The notes beneath the pieces were generated by a model that worked only from the letters and a program-made list of their open reading frames with translations, had not been told where the DNA came from and did no database searches. Below are positions 34,472-44,607 of a stretch of DNA of 64,000 bases, piece after piece. Source of the stretch: Paraphoma chrysanthemicola. Lineage: Eukaryota > Ascomycota > Dothideomycetes > Pleosporales > Phaeosphaeriaceae. The position numbers were made by a program, and so were the translations under genes. How positions within the stretch are numbered: position 1 is the first letter of the stretch; each line of letters opens with the position of its first letter. Location: positions 1,550,001-1,614,000 of the forward strand of contig JAGMWG010000004.1 of the NCBI GenBank assembly GCA_020744225.1. Reading direction: 5' to 3'.

Positions 34472-34956
34472 TTCGTGTGTCGTGAAGGAGTTGTGGATGA
34501 AGGAAGCTCTCTGGCTTCAGAACGGGCGCGCAGAACGAGCTTGGGCCGCCAACGTTGGAGAAGATGAAGCATGCTACCACGCGACCATGTGGAGTGACAA
34601 AGAGTCGCAAAGATGGGGTTGATAGAGAGAGTAATGGTGGTTGCGCCGTCGAACAGAGGTGCGCGTAGTTGCGCGTAGCAGGGCTGCTGCGACGCGAAAC
34701 TGTTCTTGGCGGGCGGTTGAGCAGGGGTCCACGTATTTAAGGTTTAGCTGCATGCGTGGATCACCAAAGTGGGCTGAACTTGGGCACCGAAATGGATGAG
34801 AATGTGCTGAAAGATGCAAACATCGAAATGTACTACACCAGGTCGTGACTGGCTTTCCTGACTCGCACCTTCAGATCACAAAGATTAAGCTCAGACAGGA
34901 ATGCTCAGAGCCAATTAAGAGGTAATTTGACCGCAGTCGATATTCACTTAGATTAA
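34472..34956. other. Intergenic at left border of the catabolic gene set
   Basis: 485 bp between the HIR1 start and the stop of the hydrolase-like gene (same strand). It serves as the HIR1 promoter and holds nothing else recognisable. Confidence 0.5.
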
Positions 34957-36348
34957 CTAGACTTCTCTGATCTTGAAGTCGAACATTTGGTTCGACTGCA
35001 CGGAGTTCCGATCGCGCATCTTGTTCGCAACATCTGTGCCCGCCACCGGCACTCTATACTCAATCGTCTTTCCTGGCGCAGGCTTCCTCCCATCCGGTAG
35101 CGGGTGCGGAAATGGCAGGTATTCTGGCAACAAGCCAAGTTGTCGTAGAACGGTACCCTGGTCCCAGGATATGTGCTCGTGATAAAGACGGTCACCTCTA
35201 ATGTTCACAACTGCAGTAAATGGCACCTCCACCTTGAGATTGGTCGGAGGAATACCTGGGATCCTACACCACTTGTCAGTCTCTTCCAACAAAGCATCTT
35301 CTGGGGTTACGCACAGCCAGTCCAGCTCACAATCATGCGTGAATTTGAAAATGAACTCGTCTATGACGCGATCAATGGCAATTGATCTGCTAGTAAGTTC
35401 AAGATTGGTGTCGGCGGAGTTGTTGAAGATGAAGTTGTGTCGGTAGAAATTGGTTAGCGGACCCTGCCCAACTCCTCCTGTAAGCTACCGAATGTTAGCT
35501 GGAACCGTCGATGTCATTTGTTGGCTCGTCTCACAGTAGGTACATGGTTGACATATGGTTCAGCGACCATAGTACTCATGGTGTGCTCGACAGAGCGGTC
35601 CGCAAACTCGTAGTAGCAGTGCTCGTCCCAAATGACCTCTAGGTCAAAGTAGGGTCCGTTCATGCGCGGTTTGAGGTGAGTGAGGTTCCGAGTATGTGAC
35701 AATGCCTCTGTAGTATAGTGGAAAGAAGTTTGAAAGGGCGTTGCAAAAGTATGTGACTCAATACCGGGATAATGATACTCAGTTAGCAGATCCGATCTCT
35801 TCGGATTATCGCTTCTTTTGCCTGCTATGTGATGCAGAGTTGGGACATTAGACGGTCTTATAGAGCCCTTCTGAGTTATGTCCGCGTATACAATCGTGGA
35901 GACAATCTCGGGATGCGCATTTACAGTCTCTGCAACGATGTTCCAACTTGCTGGATTGTACGCTACATGAATGACAGTGTTAATTGCCATTCGCTTTGCT
36001 TATTGAGGATAACCTACCAACCAGACCGAGCTTGTCTTTAGGTTCACAATTTGGATCCCTCCGCAAAGCATCAAGTTCGTCCTGTAGCAATCCAGCAACA
36101 TCTTTCGCGTGCTTCAACGCTCGTTGCTGAATCTCAACAACGGTGTAGCCTTCCTCGGCCCACTTGATGATGTGCGAGGGAACACCCTCAATAATTTCTC
36201 TGGACGCATCATAGTCTGCCGTCAAGAGAATGATTCCTGGTCCGGTTCCTCGGCGGGTGAGTGGGGACAATCGCAACACCCCATCGTCGATTCCTTGATA
36301 TCGATACTGTGGTGGAGGTGGCGGCAGCTTTGTAATATCCTGAAACAT
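34957..36348 (-). CDS. Dienelactone-hydrolase-like domain fused to SnoaL/NTF2-like domain
   Basis: Four exons: 36348-36018, 35962-35535, 35484-35315, 35263-34957 (introns 55, 50, 51 bp); 411 aa. The N-terminal half follows a dienelactone-hydrolase plan (GIILLTADYDASREIIEGVPSHIIKWAEEGYTV broken across about residues 38-70; then KLGLVAYNPASW, IVSTIVYADI, and a possible His-containing YPGIESHTF). The expected nucleophile elbow G-Y-C-x-G-G reads AYNPAS, so the catalytic Cys is absent. The C-terminal half is an NTF2-like fold: VNHVPTLTGGVGQGPL, FTHDCELDWLIPGIPPTN, GDRLYHEHISWDQGTVLRQLGLLPEYLP. Similar C-domains occur in fungal proteins labelled carboxymethylenebutenolidase. It faces the SDR gene across a 577 bp divergent promoter. 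Role uncertain: perhaps an isomerase/cyclase-like step through the C-domain. Confidence 0.75.
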
Positions 36349-36925
36349 TTTGGGAGTTGAAAGTGTACGTGTTGGTTACGTTTTGTTAGTTGGGTTTAAT
36401 TATGTATGGCTTGTGGAAGTGGTATTAACAGGGAGGAAGGATCATGTCAAGCTTCAAAGGGTGGTGGTAGGGCGGCTTTGCATTGCAGCCGTGGAGCATG
36501 TATTCTACCTGGTGCCAGGATCTGGGTGTTCTTCTTTTGTGGCTCATGATTCGACACTTGAATGATTCCTGGCTACGGTGATGATCGGCGCGTCTCCATG
36601 ACGGAATGACTCCGGCGAGATGGCGGCACTCGCACCGTCCGCGATGTCGGCTATCACGATAAGGCTGCGCGCTTGCCGTATTTGTCTTATCAGAACGCGC
36701 TAACCCGGAGCGTCCTCCGAAGGCAAAGGACATTGCCGACACTAGCATCAGCCCGCACTCAGGACAGCGGTTTCGGATATCAGCTCCAATAACCAGAGAG
36801 AAGCATCTTAGAAGACACTTTCCTTTGTGTATACAGTAGTCTTCGTGTCCAAACACAGGAATATACGCAGTTCAAATTCGACCCCTTCGTTTCTACCATT
36901 GCCTTTGCGTCCAAACACAGTCAAC
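36349..36925. promoter_or_regulatory. Divergent promoter, hydrolase-like / SDR
   Basis: 577 bp between divergent start codons. It contains GC-rich CGG/CCG inverted pairs with 8-base spacing (around 36622-36637 and 36704-36718) and a repeated GTCCAAACACAG (at 36847 and 36910) close to the SDR start. Zn2Cys6 proteins often bind paired CGG triplets, but the N8 spacing makes this only suggestive. Confidence 0.45.
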
Positions 36926-37810
36926 ATGGCGGATAAACTCGATGATGTTCGACCCATGTTCGAACTGCGAGGCCGCAACTACCTGATTACAGGTGGTGCT
37001 CAGGGAATTGGATTTGCAGCAACACGTGCCATTTGTGAAATGGGAGGCAACGTCGCGGTCCTGGACATCCAAGAACGTCCGACAGACGAGTTTGATGGCC
37101 TCGCTGCGAAATTTGGTGTCAAAACATTCTACTATCAGACCGACCTCACACAACAAAACAGCCTGAATTCAGGCTTCGAAAGAGCTCTGGAAAGCCTAGG
37201 GACTATCGATGGCTGCGTACCAGCGGCAGGCATAGCCATCGATAAGCCCTTCGTGGAGCAAACATGGGAGGAGTTCACTCGCATCCAGGAGATCAATGCA
37301 AGTTTGATATTCGCTCAGAATGCATCTGGGATGTGTACTAACTGGGCTCAGGTTCGAGGAGTCTTCTTCATTGTCCAGCTTGTGACCAAGCAAATCATCA
37401 AGCAAAATACAGCAGGCAGCTTAGTCCTCATTGCATCACAGTCTTCCCATATTGGACTTCCAGGATACCGAATGGCAGCATACAATGCGTCTAAAGGTGG
37501 AATACTAATGCTTTCGAAGGCGCTGGCTGTAGAATTGGCCAAGCACAGCATCCGAGTCAACACCATCTCACCAGGTTTCGTGGATTCAGAAATGACTAGG
37601 AGCGTGCGTGTGTCGAAAAGCAAGAGAGAAGGGGACCAAATGTGGTTAGCACCTCCTCTACAAAGATTGAGCACACAAAACGACCTCACTGGCGCCATCG
37701 TCTACTTGCTCAGCGATGCATCAAGGCACACGACGGCTGCAGATATCCAGATTACTGGTGGTCTCCATGCTGGTACTATCGATGGTGTCATAAGTCCACC
37801 AGAAATGTAG
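36926..37810 (+). CDS. Short-chain dehydrogenase/reductase
   Basis: Two exons, 36926-37297 and 37352-37810; 276 aa. The 54 bp intron is in frame and has a GC donor (GCAAGT) and a perfect TACTAAC branch; removing it restores the SDR core EINVRGVFFIVQL. The cofactor motif is TGGAQGIG (residues 22-29), with Asp at the end of beta-2 (LDIQE), which points to NAD(H). The usual NNAG reads PAAG. The active site has Ser in ASQSSH (153-156), Tyr168 and Lys172 (YNASK). The C-terminus ends SDASRHTTAADIQITGG, as in classical SDRs. It probably oxidises or reduces an alcohol/keto or dihydrodiol intermediate in the adjacent pathway; the exact substrate is unknown. Confidence 0.9.
   Translation: MADKLDDVRPMFELRGRNYLITGGAQGIGFAATRAICEMGGNVAVLDIQERPTDEFDGLAAKFGVKTFYYQTDLTQQNSLNSGFERALESLGTIDGCVPAAGIAIDKPFVEQTWEEFTRIQEINASLIFAQNASGMCTNWAQVRGVFFIVQLVTKQIIKQNTAGSLVLIASQSSHIGLPGYRMAAYNASKGGILMLSKALAVELAKHSIRVNTISPGFVDSEMTRSVRVSKSKREGDQMWLAPPLQRLSTQNDLTGAIVYLLSDASRHTTAADIQITGGLHAGTIDGVISPPEM
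37298..37351 (+). other. GC-AG intron in the SDR gene
   Basis: Donor GCAAGT (consensus for GC introns), branch TACTAAC, acceptor GGCTCAG; 54 bp, divisible by three and free of stops, so it is invisible to frame-based gene finding. The 18 residues it would add fall inside the conserved N-V-R-G-V-F segment. Confidence 0.82.
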
Positions 37811-38482
37811 TCTTCAGGTAGACAGAGTTGCAAGCAACCAATCGAGAGTTTTAAAACTGGCATCGCTTCAAAATGCACCATCCATCAAGTGAACTTGCAA
37901 GTGTAACCAAATACAGTATCGCAACACATCTCACATCAATTTCTTCGGCACACGCATTTTGTGTGATGCACCTCCAAGCAGCTAAGTTCATCAACATCCA
38001 CTACGGACCTGAATCAGTGGCTGAGTGCACGGCGGGGCACCTCTGCAGCAAGGATGATCGCCTAACCATGAAAGCACCTAGTGTGAGCTCCCCTCTTATC
38101 CGCCGCCGAAGCCACCACCGCAAGCGTCAATGGACTGCTTCAATTGCGAAGTCGGAAACGCGTACACAATTGCATTATCTAGCCGAAAGTACATTATCCG
38201 ACGCCCGATAACCTTCGAACACGCTACGTACCCCAGATTCTCGATGTGTTGTCGGTATCCTATCAGTAACATGGAAAGGGGCAGCCTACCGAGCTAACCC
38301 AACATGCATCCTAATATAATGAACCGCGGAGCTGGTCTCCGCTGCACTATTTGATATAGCCTCGAGCTACTCCACAAGCCCAACACGACCAACTCTTGAA
38401 TCCATATTTCGTCAAACGAACCAAAATATCGCAACATCCTATCGCTAGCATCTAGTTCATCACACTTCGCGCACTTGCCACA
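37811..38482. other. Intergenic, promoter of the FMO-like gene
   Basis: 672 bp between two plus-strand genes. A 112-codon frame at 37873-38211 has no similarity or splice-supported extension. No RNA gene seen. Confidence 0.5.
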
Positions 38483-40321
38483 ATGATTGAGTCCTACGAT
38501 GTCGTCGTGGTAGGGTCAGGTACGCACTCCTTATTCTACCTTGTGCAGAGACTCTTGTACATAACCACGATGAGACACACGAGCTGACGAGCTTTTCTTC
38601 AGGATGGTTCGGGTTAGGAGCCGCGCGAGCATACATACAATCGCATCCAGACCACAAGATAGCAGTCCTGGAATCAAACCAAACGGTTGGCGGCACATGG
38701 TCAGAAGCGCGACTCTATCCAGGTCTCAAGTCCAACAATATGCTTGGAAGCTACGAGTTTCCGGACTTTCCCATGAATGAGAAGGTCTACGGTGTTGAAC
38801 AGCTCGGTCACATTCCTGGAGCCGTCTTACACCGCTACTTGACCGACTTTGCAAAACATTACCGCATCTATGAGCGCATGCAATTCAACTCTACAGTCAG
38901 CCTAGTCGAGTCGACAGAACCGGGCTGGACCCTGACTGTGACATCGCCGGAGGCAGAAAGGCAGATTTACACTGCGAAGCTCATTCTCGCAACTGGCTTG
39001 ACTTCTACACCGAACATGCCCCGCTATCCGGGTGATGAGAAATTCGATCGGCCATTGTTCCATGCAAAGGACTTTTGCCGTCGTGCAGACGAGTTGAAGG
39101 GTGCCAAGAATGTCGTGGTCATTGGTGGAGCCAAGTCAGCGTACGATGTTGCGTACGCGATGGTTGAGAGCGGCGCGACGGTTGATCTCGTCGTTAAGAA
39201 AGATGGCACAGGGCCCGTATGGATTGCGCCACGGCTCGTCACGCCGTTGAAACATCGCATCGATACGATCTTGAATGTGAGGGCCATGTCGTGGTTCAGC
39301 CCATGTCCGTGGGGCAAAGAGGACGGGTTCGGTGCTGTACGGGGATTCCTAGAACGGACGACTGTTGGTCGCATGCTTGTCAAGGGCTTCTGGAGCTGTA
39401 AGTTGCACCACATCCAAAAACCACAAATATACGTGGTTTGAAACAAACGCTAACAGTGATGGTCGATCAGTGATGGGTCAGGATGTTTTGGACCAAAATA
39501 ATTACGATAACCATCCAGAGCTGAAGAAGCTGAAGCCATGGTACTCAGTATTTTGGATTGGGAGTGGCCTCAGCATTCTCAATTACAATACCAGCTTCTT
39601 CGACATGATCCGCGACGGCAAAGTGCGTGTTCACATTGAGAACATTTCGCATCTCGCACCTGGCGAAGTAGTGCTTGAGAATGGCACAACATTAGTCGCC
39701 GACGCAATGATCTGTTCCACCGGCTGGAAGAAGGAATCCACCATCAAATTCGCAGGGCTCGACAAAACGGGTCTTGGTCTTCCAATCGACTTCAAAGAAC
39801 AAGCCAACCTCAGTCTGGAATACGACTCGAAAGTGCTCTCACAGTATCCCATACTCGCAAAGCAACCAATTTTGCCCTCTCAACAACCCAAGAAGAATAA
39901 CGAGCCATTGCGCTACTACCGCTTTATGGTCCCCTCAGCCATGATGTCCAAGCGCAACTTCGCCTTCGCGGGTATGATCTCCTCCGTCAGCACCGCGATC
40001 TGCGCCAGTACTCAAGGTCTCTGGATCACAGCCTTCTTCGACGGCAAACTAGAGCGCGAGGCCACATCGCAAGAACAAATCACCAGGGAGATCATGTTGC
40101 ACACGCAATGGGGCAAATGGCGTTACCCGTGCGGGTACGGCGCGAGCCTGCCGGACTTTGTGTTCGAGGGCATTCCGTATGTGGACATGTTGCTCAGGGA
40201 TGTAGGCATTCAGAATAAGCGCAAGGCATCGTTCTTGAAGGAACTGGTTTCGCCGTACACACCGGAAGATTACAATGGGGTGCTGGATGAGTACAAGGCG
40301 AAGCATGGAATTGTGGCATGA
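38483..40321 (+). CDS. FAD/NADPH-dependent monooxygenase, FMO/BVMO-like
   Basis: Three exons: 38483-38519, 38603-39397, 39471-40321 (introns 83 and 73 bp); 560 aa. The 37-nt first exon encodes the start of the FAD fold: VVVVGSGWFGLGAA (GxGxxG at 11-16), completed by exon 2. FAD-contacting VGGTWSEARLYPGL starts at about 41. An ATG motif-like LILATGLTSTPNMP follows, then PLFHAKDF in place of the FMO signature, and a second Rossmann motif VVVIGGAKSAYDVAY (about 183-197) for NADPH. The C-half has CSTGWKKES, the distal 'TGW' motif. Sequences of this type serve as tailoring monooxygenases in fungal secondary metabolism and as ketone or amine oxygenases. Its place beside the regulator suggests a role in the local pathway. 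Confidence 0.88.
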
Positions 40322-40955
40322 GAGAGACGGTGAAAGTGTTTGATGTTTTGATACCATAGTATTGATTATTAGCGATTCTTCAAAATATGATCTGCTTTGT
40401 TGTTGCCGACTATTCGTTCCTTCGGGTTTGGTGGTTTTCGTTATGTCTGGCGCGCTAGAGCCATCATTTCTGGTGTACCTGCCCTGGGGCACTCCTTCCT
40501 CACGCTTGTGCAATCCTCGAGCTTCTACACAATTACTGTCCCACACATCGGCACAGTTTGCAAATAGAGGACGGAGTTTTGTGATACGGCTAGCTTGCTA
40601 CTCAGCCACCACTCCTCTCGCGACGTGTTCTGCCCATCGCCGATTCGTCGATCGGCTCGCCTGCTCCGCTTATCTTCGCCGTCGGGTAATGCACTTCCCG
40701 CCGAAAATGCTCAACCCCGCGCACAGTGCTTATCGGGCCACCAAGATCAACACGAGTCGGAAGAGGCGGATGTCGACAAGATATCATTACGAAGGCGGCT
40801 GCTGCTCCATGAGCGAGTCCCGCAATACCGAATCCTCAATGCGCAGCCCCTAACTTGCGGATACCCCGGATTCACCCACAAACGACTAAACTCTCCAAGA
40901 AGCAGCCACACGGTCACATGATGTTTTGAATGCATCTCCGTGCGGCGGGTCTACG
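40322..40955. other. Intergenic, promoter of the Zn2Cys6 gene
   Basis: 634 bp, no gene. Frames of 60-160 codons overlap on both strands. No CGG-N5-CCG palindrome like that in 46519-46546 was seen here. Confidence 0.45.
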
Positions 40956-43481
40956 ATGCCTCGACGGCCAGTGAATCCTCAGGATCGGCAGCGAGTTGTG
41001 AGGGCATGCGATCAGTGCAAGTCATCCAAGAAGCGTTGTGATGGAAGCCAACCTTGCACACCATGCGAGAGGAAAGGCTATCACGCCATATGTCACTACA
41101 CGGCAGGTCGGCGGCTTCACCCTCTGCCGCGGCAATCATCGACTTCTTCTCGACTGCCAACACAGAACACGCGCTGGAGCTCTGATGGCGGTGCATCTAA
41201 CATAGCGCGTCAAGACTTCCACGAGACTGATGCTATTTCGCCCCGAAACACAGGCTCTGATGGCCATGCCGAGATCAGGCAACGAAGCTCTGAAGATAGT
41301 CTCGAGCATGATACTCGGGAGTCGTCGATAGATGCCTTGGGCGAACCGCCTGTCATGCTTTCAAGCATCACTGGAGAGAAAGGTTAGCTTGCTTTGCTTG
41401 CCAATACCCGTACTACGCGATAGCTACCGCTCATGCATCACATCTTGACCTTTGACTTCCCATCGAATTGAATCCCGTTTCGCCAGGCGTTATCATACAA
41501 CAAGCAATCGAGCTAATAATTGCGATGTCCAGTCTTTATCGGAAACACAGCAGCTCTTTCATTCTTACGGTTCATCCAAAAGACTCTTAAGCGCCATATT
41601 GGGCCTTCTGGTTTTACCGACACACAAGAGAGTCAGAGACTCTTCGAGGCAGACACGTCGGACACAGAATCCAGCCGCTTTTATACGGGTCTGAGTATCG
41701 AAGACAAGAGAGCATACATACAGTACTTCCTTGATGCTGTTAGTGACCATTCTTTGATCCTTGAAGGATGACCAACATGCTGACCGCAGTAGTCAAACGG
41801 CCTGCTTGACTTGTACTCATGGGAAGATGTTTCACAATTACTGCGAAACACAGCTTTGAGGAACTCTGCAAACGGCCAATCGATATCTCAGGAACGAAGC
41901 GACCTGGAAACGGCATCGCTATATCTCATGGTCGCGATTGGGGCACAATGCTGCGGCCCTACGAAAGAGGATGTGGGCTGGGCGGCTGGACTATTCTGCC
42001 ATGCCCGCAAGCTGGCCCTGGAAAGGATGCTTGAGGAACCCAGCTTGGACCTTGTTCGCGTATTCCTTTTGATGGCGTTCTACATGTTTGGCGCATGTCG
42101 ACGTAATTCAGCTTTCATGTACTTGGGTGTTGCTTCCAAAGCTGCAGACATTCTGGGTCTTCACATGTCGGCGCAGTATAAGCATCTGTCTACTGAGTCT
42201 CGACGAGCCAGGTACGTATCCAAGAGTAGCTCAAATTCGTTAGCGATACCAGGGGACTAATTTTCCTTGCCGCAGACTCCGCACAGCAAAGAGCATACGA
42301 GTTTTCGACGTAATCTGCAATTCCATATTAGGCAGGCCAAGCAGCACGCCATCACTTCGACCAGGTCATACTAGCTATGTCAGCGATGAGGTCAGTGATG
42401 GATCTGATGTCGTTTATAGAGCACTTGCGCTGGGGGCGACTTACGAGATAGCCGCTGTTCTCGACAATGCTGTGAGTAAATCAGCTGAGGGAGTGTTCGA
42501 CACGGATGCGGCCGAAAAACTAGTGCTTGCATTGCAGCAACGCAGTCGAAACTTTCCAGCAATCTTGCGGAGGCAGAATGATGCAGACGCATCTTACAGC
42601 AGAAGTGTCACCATTGGTAATACCCACGTCTCTGGAGCTTATTACTTCAGCGTCATTCTCGTCACACGACACTTTTTGATTCAACACCTCGTACCTCAGA
42701 TCTCAAAGAACAAGAGTGTCGCTCGGACAACCATGCACGACTCGGATCATGACAGCGTCGAGAAAACTAAAGTCGCTGACCTGGCTGATGCATGCATCGA
42801 AGCCGCCACGTTCATGGCACAGATGTGCCATCAAATTATGCAGTCCGGCCAAATGCTAGGCAACATGTGCATACTTAAGTAAGTGGACCCCTTATTTCAT
42901 CATCCGCGTCAGCAATCTCATACTCCTACAGAGCATGGATGTTTGCCACCGGTCTCGTCCTAGGCTTTTCGCTTCTTGCAGAAGACGCCAGCAATAATCC
43001 TGGACGACGTACAACATTCCTCAAATCGCTTCATGTCCTCGGCAAGCTCAAGCATCTCAGTCCACAAGCCGAGCAATACTATAACATCCTATCAAGTTTT
43101 CACCAAGCTATTAAGGCATACCAGGAACAACAGCACCGCAACAAACACGCGAGTCGAGCAAACTTGGTCGATCGCGTCTTCTTACCCGATGAGGGCGCTG
43201 GATATGACGAACCTGAGATCATTGCGACACAGCTTCCAAGTCCGGAGATGACTATACAAGATAGCGCTTCCGTGGACTGGTTAAATAACATTCCCTTTGA
43301 TGCGCTCAACGAAATTTCGCCGGTTGATCCGGCGCTGATTGGAGAAAACGATGTAATCATGCGGATGCTGTGGGAGTCTGATCGCTATGTCACGGACTAT
43401 CCGGCTGGAATGCTACCTGATGCGGATGCTGATATGAGTCTGGAGCCATCGGTTGCAGTCTATGGAAGTCTGACGACGTAG
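40956..43481 (+). CDS. Zn2Cys6 fungal-specific transcription factor
   Basis: Five exons: 40956-41382, 41533-41738, 41793-42211, 42276-42878, 42932-43481; 734 aa, all phases agree. The binuclear zinc cluster is complete: C18, C21, C28, C34, C37, C46 (C-x2-C-x6-C-x5-C-x2-C-x8-C) in ACDQCKSSKKRCDGSQPC. A Ser/Thr-rich linker follows, then the middle homology region: VFIGNTAALSFLRFIQ, NGLLDLYSWEDV, ASLYLMVAIGAQCCG, LVRVFLLMAFYMFGACRRN, AFMYLGVASKAADILGLH (Fungal_trans). The acidic C-tail may activate. Intron 1 (150 bp) is longer than others in the window, so its exact ends are less sure. Being embedded among the oxidoreductase genes makes it the likely pathway-specific regulator. Confidence 0.9.
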
Positions 43482-43771
43482 TACTTGCCTTGCGGTTAAA
43501 GCTAGAACAACACAAATACAGACGTAAGATCCTATATGCGCCTGTTCTTGTATGCGCTCTACACCTTCTGCATTGAGTAATAGACTTCATTTCATATCAA
43601 AAGGCATCGCGCAGATACTGGCACAAGGTTGTATCGGGCGCATATCAGGGACTTGGATAACGTCTGCCTGACATCGCACTCCACTTCATTGCAACACATT
43701 CGCCTCTACCCACTCCCATGTCCACTAAGCGCTGCTCGTTGCTGACCGGACCGCTCGTGAAGGCAAATCAC

Positions 43772-44248
43772 TCATGTCATGTATGTGTTACCAACCATGG
43801 AAGGGACGGCCAGTTCAAACTCAACATCAGCGTCGTCAGTCATGTTACCCACATCGTATTCCTCCGGCAGCTTGACATACTCAGCCACGCATGTCTCCGA
43901 GAATCTGGTCAGATAACGATAGATGCCACGAGAGCAAGGGTGGCCAAGAGCAGTATTCCAATCCTCCGCCAGCTTCGCGTCTATTATCTGATTCCTTAGA
44001 ACGTCCAGCAGCCTTATGAGGTCGCCCTGAGACTTAAACTTCTTTGCACCTCGGTCTGGAGCTGTAGATTCCACGGCACCTAGGTACGCCTCGACACGAT
44101 CTTGTACACTACCGAGTAACTCCGAAGAGTCCTCCTCCTGCGCCTTTGCTGGGAGCTGCTGAGGCCACTCGAGTGCATCCAAGAGCTTGCACACGACACG
44201 AGACACGGGAAGATTATTAATGCCCTGGAGTACTATTGACTCGATCAT
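43772..44248 (-). CDS. Small hypothetical protein, 158 aa
   Basis: Single exon from ATG 44248. Predicted helical, with MIESIVLQGINNLPVSRVVCKLLDALEWP, a polar linker and helices around SQGDLIRLLDVLRNQIIDAKLAEDWNTAL and IYRYLTRFSETCVAEYVKLPEEYD. No signal peptide, no cysteine motif. It lies inside the catabolic gene set on the opposite strand to the regulator (convergent, 290 bp apart). The composition and the absence of a better frame on the other strand argue for a real gene, but I do not recognise it. Confidence 0.5.
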   Translation of the reverse strand: MIESIVLQGINNLPVSRVVCKLLDALEWPQQLPAKAQEEDSSELLGSVQDRVEAYLGAVESTAPDRGAKKFKSQGDLIRLLDVLRNQIIDAKLAEDWNTALGHPCSRGIYRYLTRFSETCVAEYVKLPEEYDVGNMTDDADVEFELAVPSMVGNTYMT

Positions 44249-44607
44249 GGTAAAACTTCGCTTTTGCTCTGCGGCTGGTTACTTGCACTTGACAACTCCT
44301 AGAGGCCTTCACACCTTTCTACAAGTGTAACGGAACATAGAAGGGTATTTGGGTACCTCCGAGCATCTGCAAAAGTTTATTTTGAGTAGCACTTGAATAT
44401 ATCCAGCCCTCACAAAACAAAAGTATCTGGCTACTCGCTAGGGTACCACGAACGGGACATCGGATGCGAACAGAAGTGTTGATCTGAAATGTTTAAATCT
44501 CATGAATGAGGTACGAGCTGATCTCATATGACAATTGGCAGACTTGCCCAAGGATCTGCCATTACCCAAAATACATGTCTATAACACCACTCCTACTTCT
44601 CCAACAT
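44249..44607. other. Intergenic, no gene seen
   Basis: 359 bp between two minus-strand genes, AT-rich, containing the orphan gene's promoter. Confidence 0.5.
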
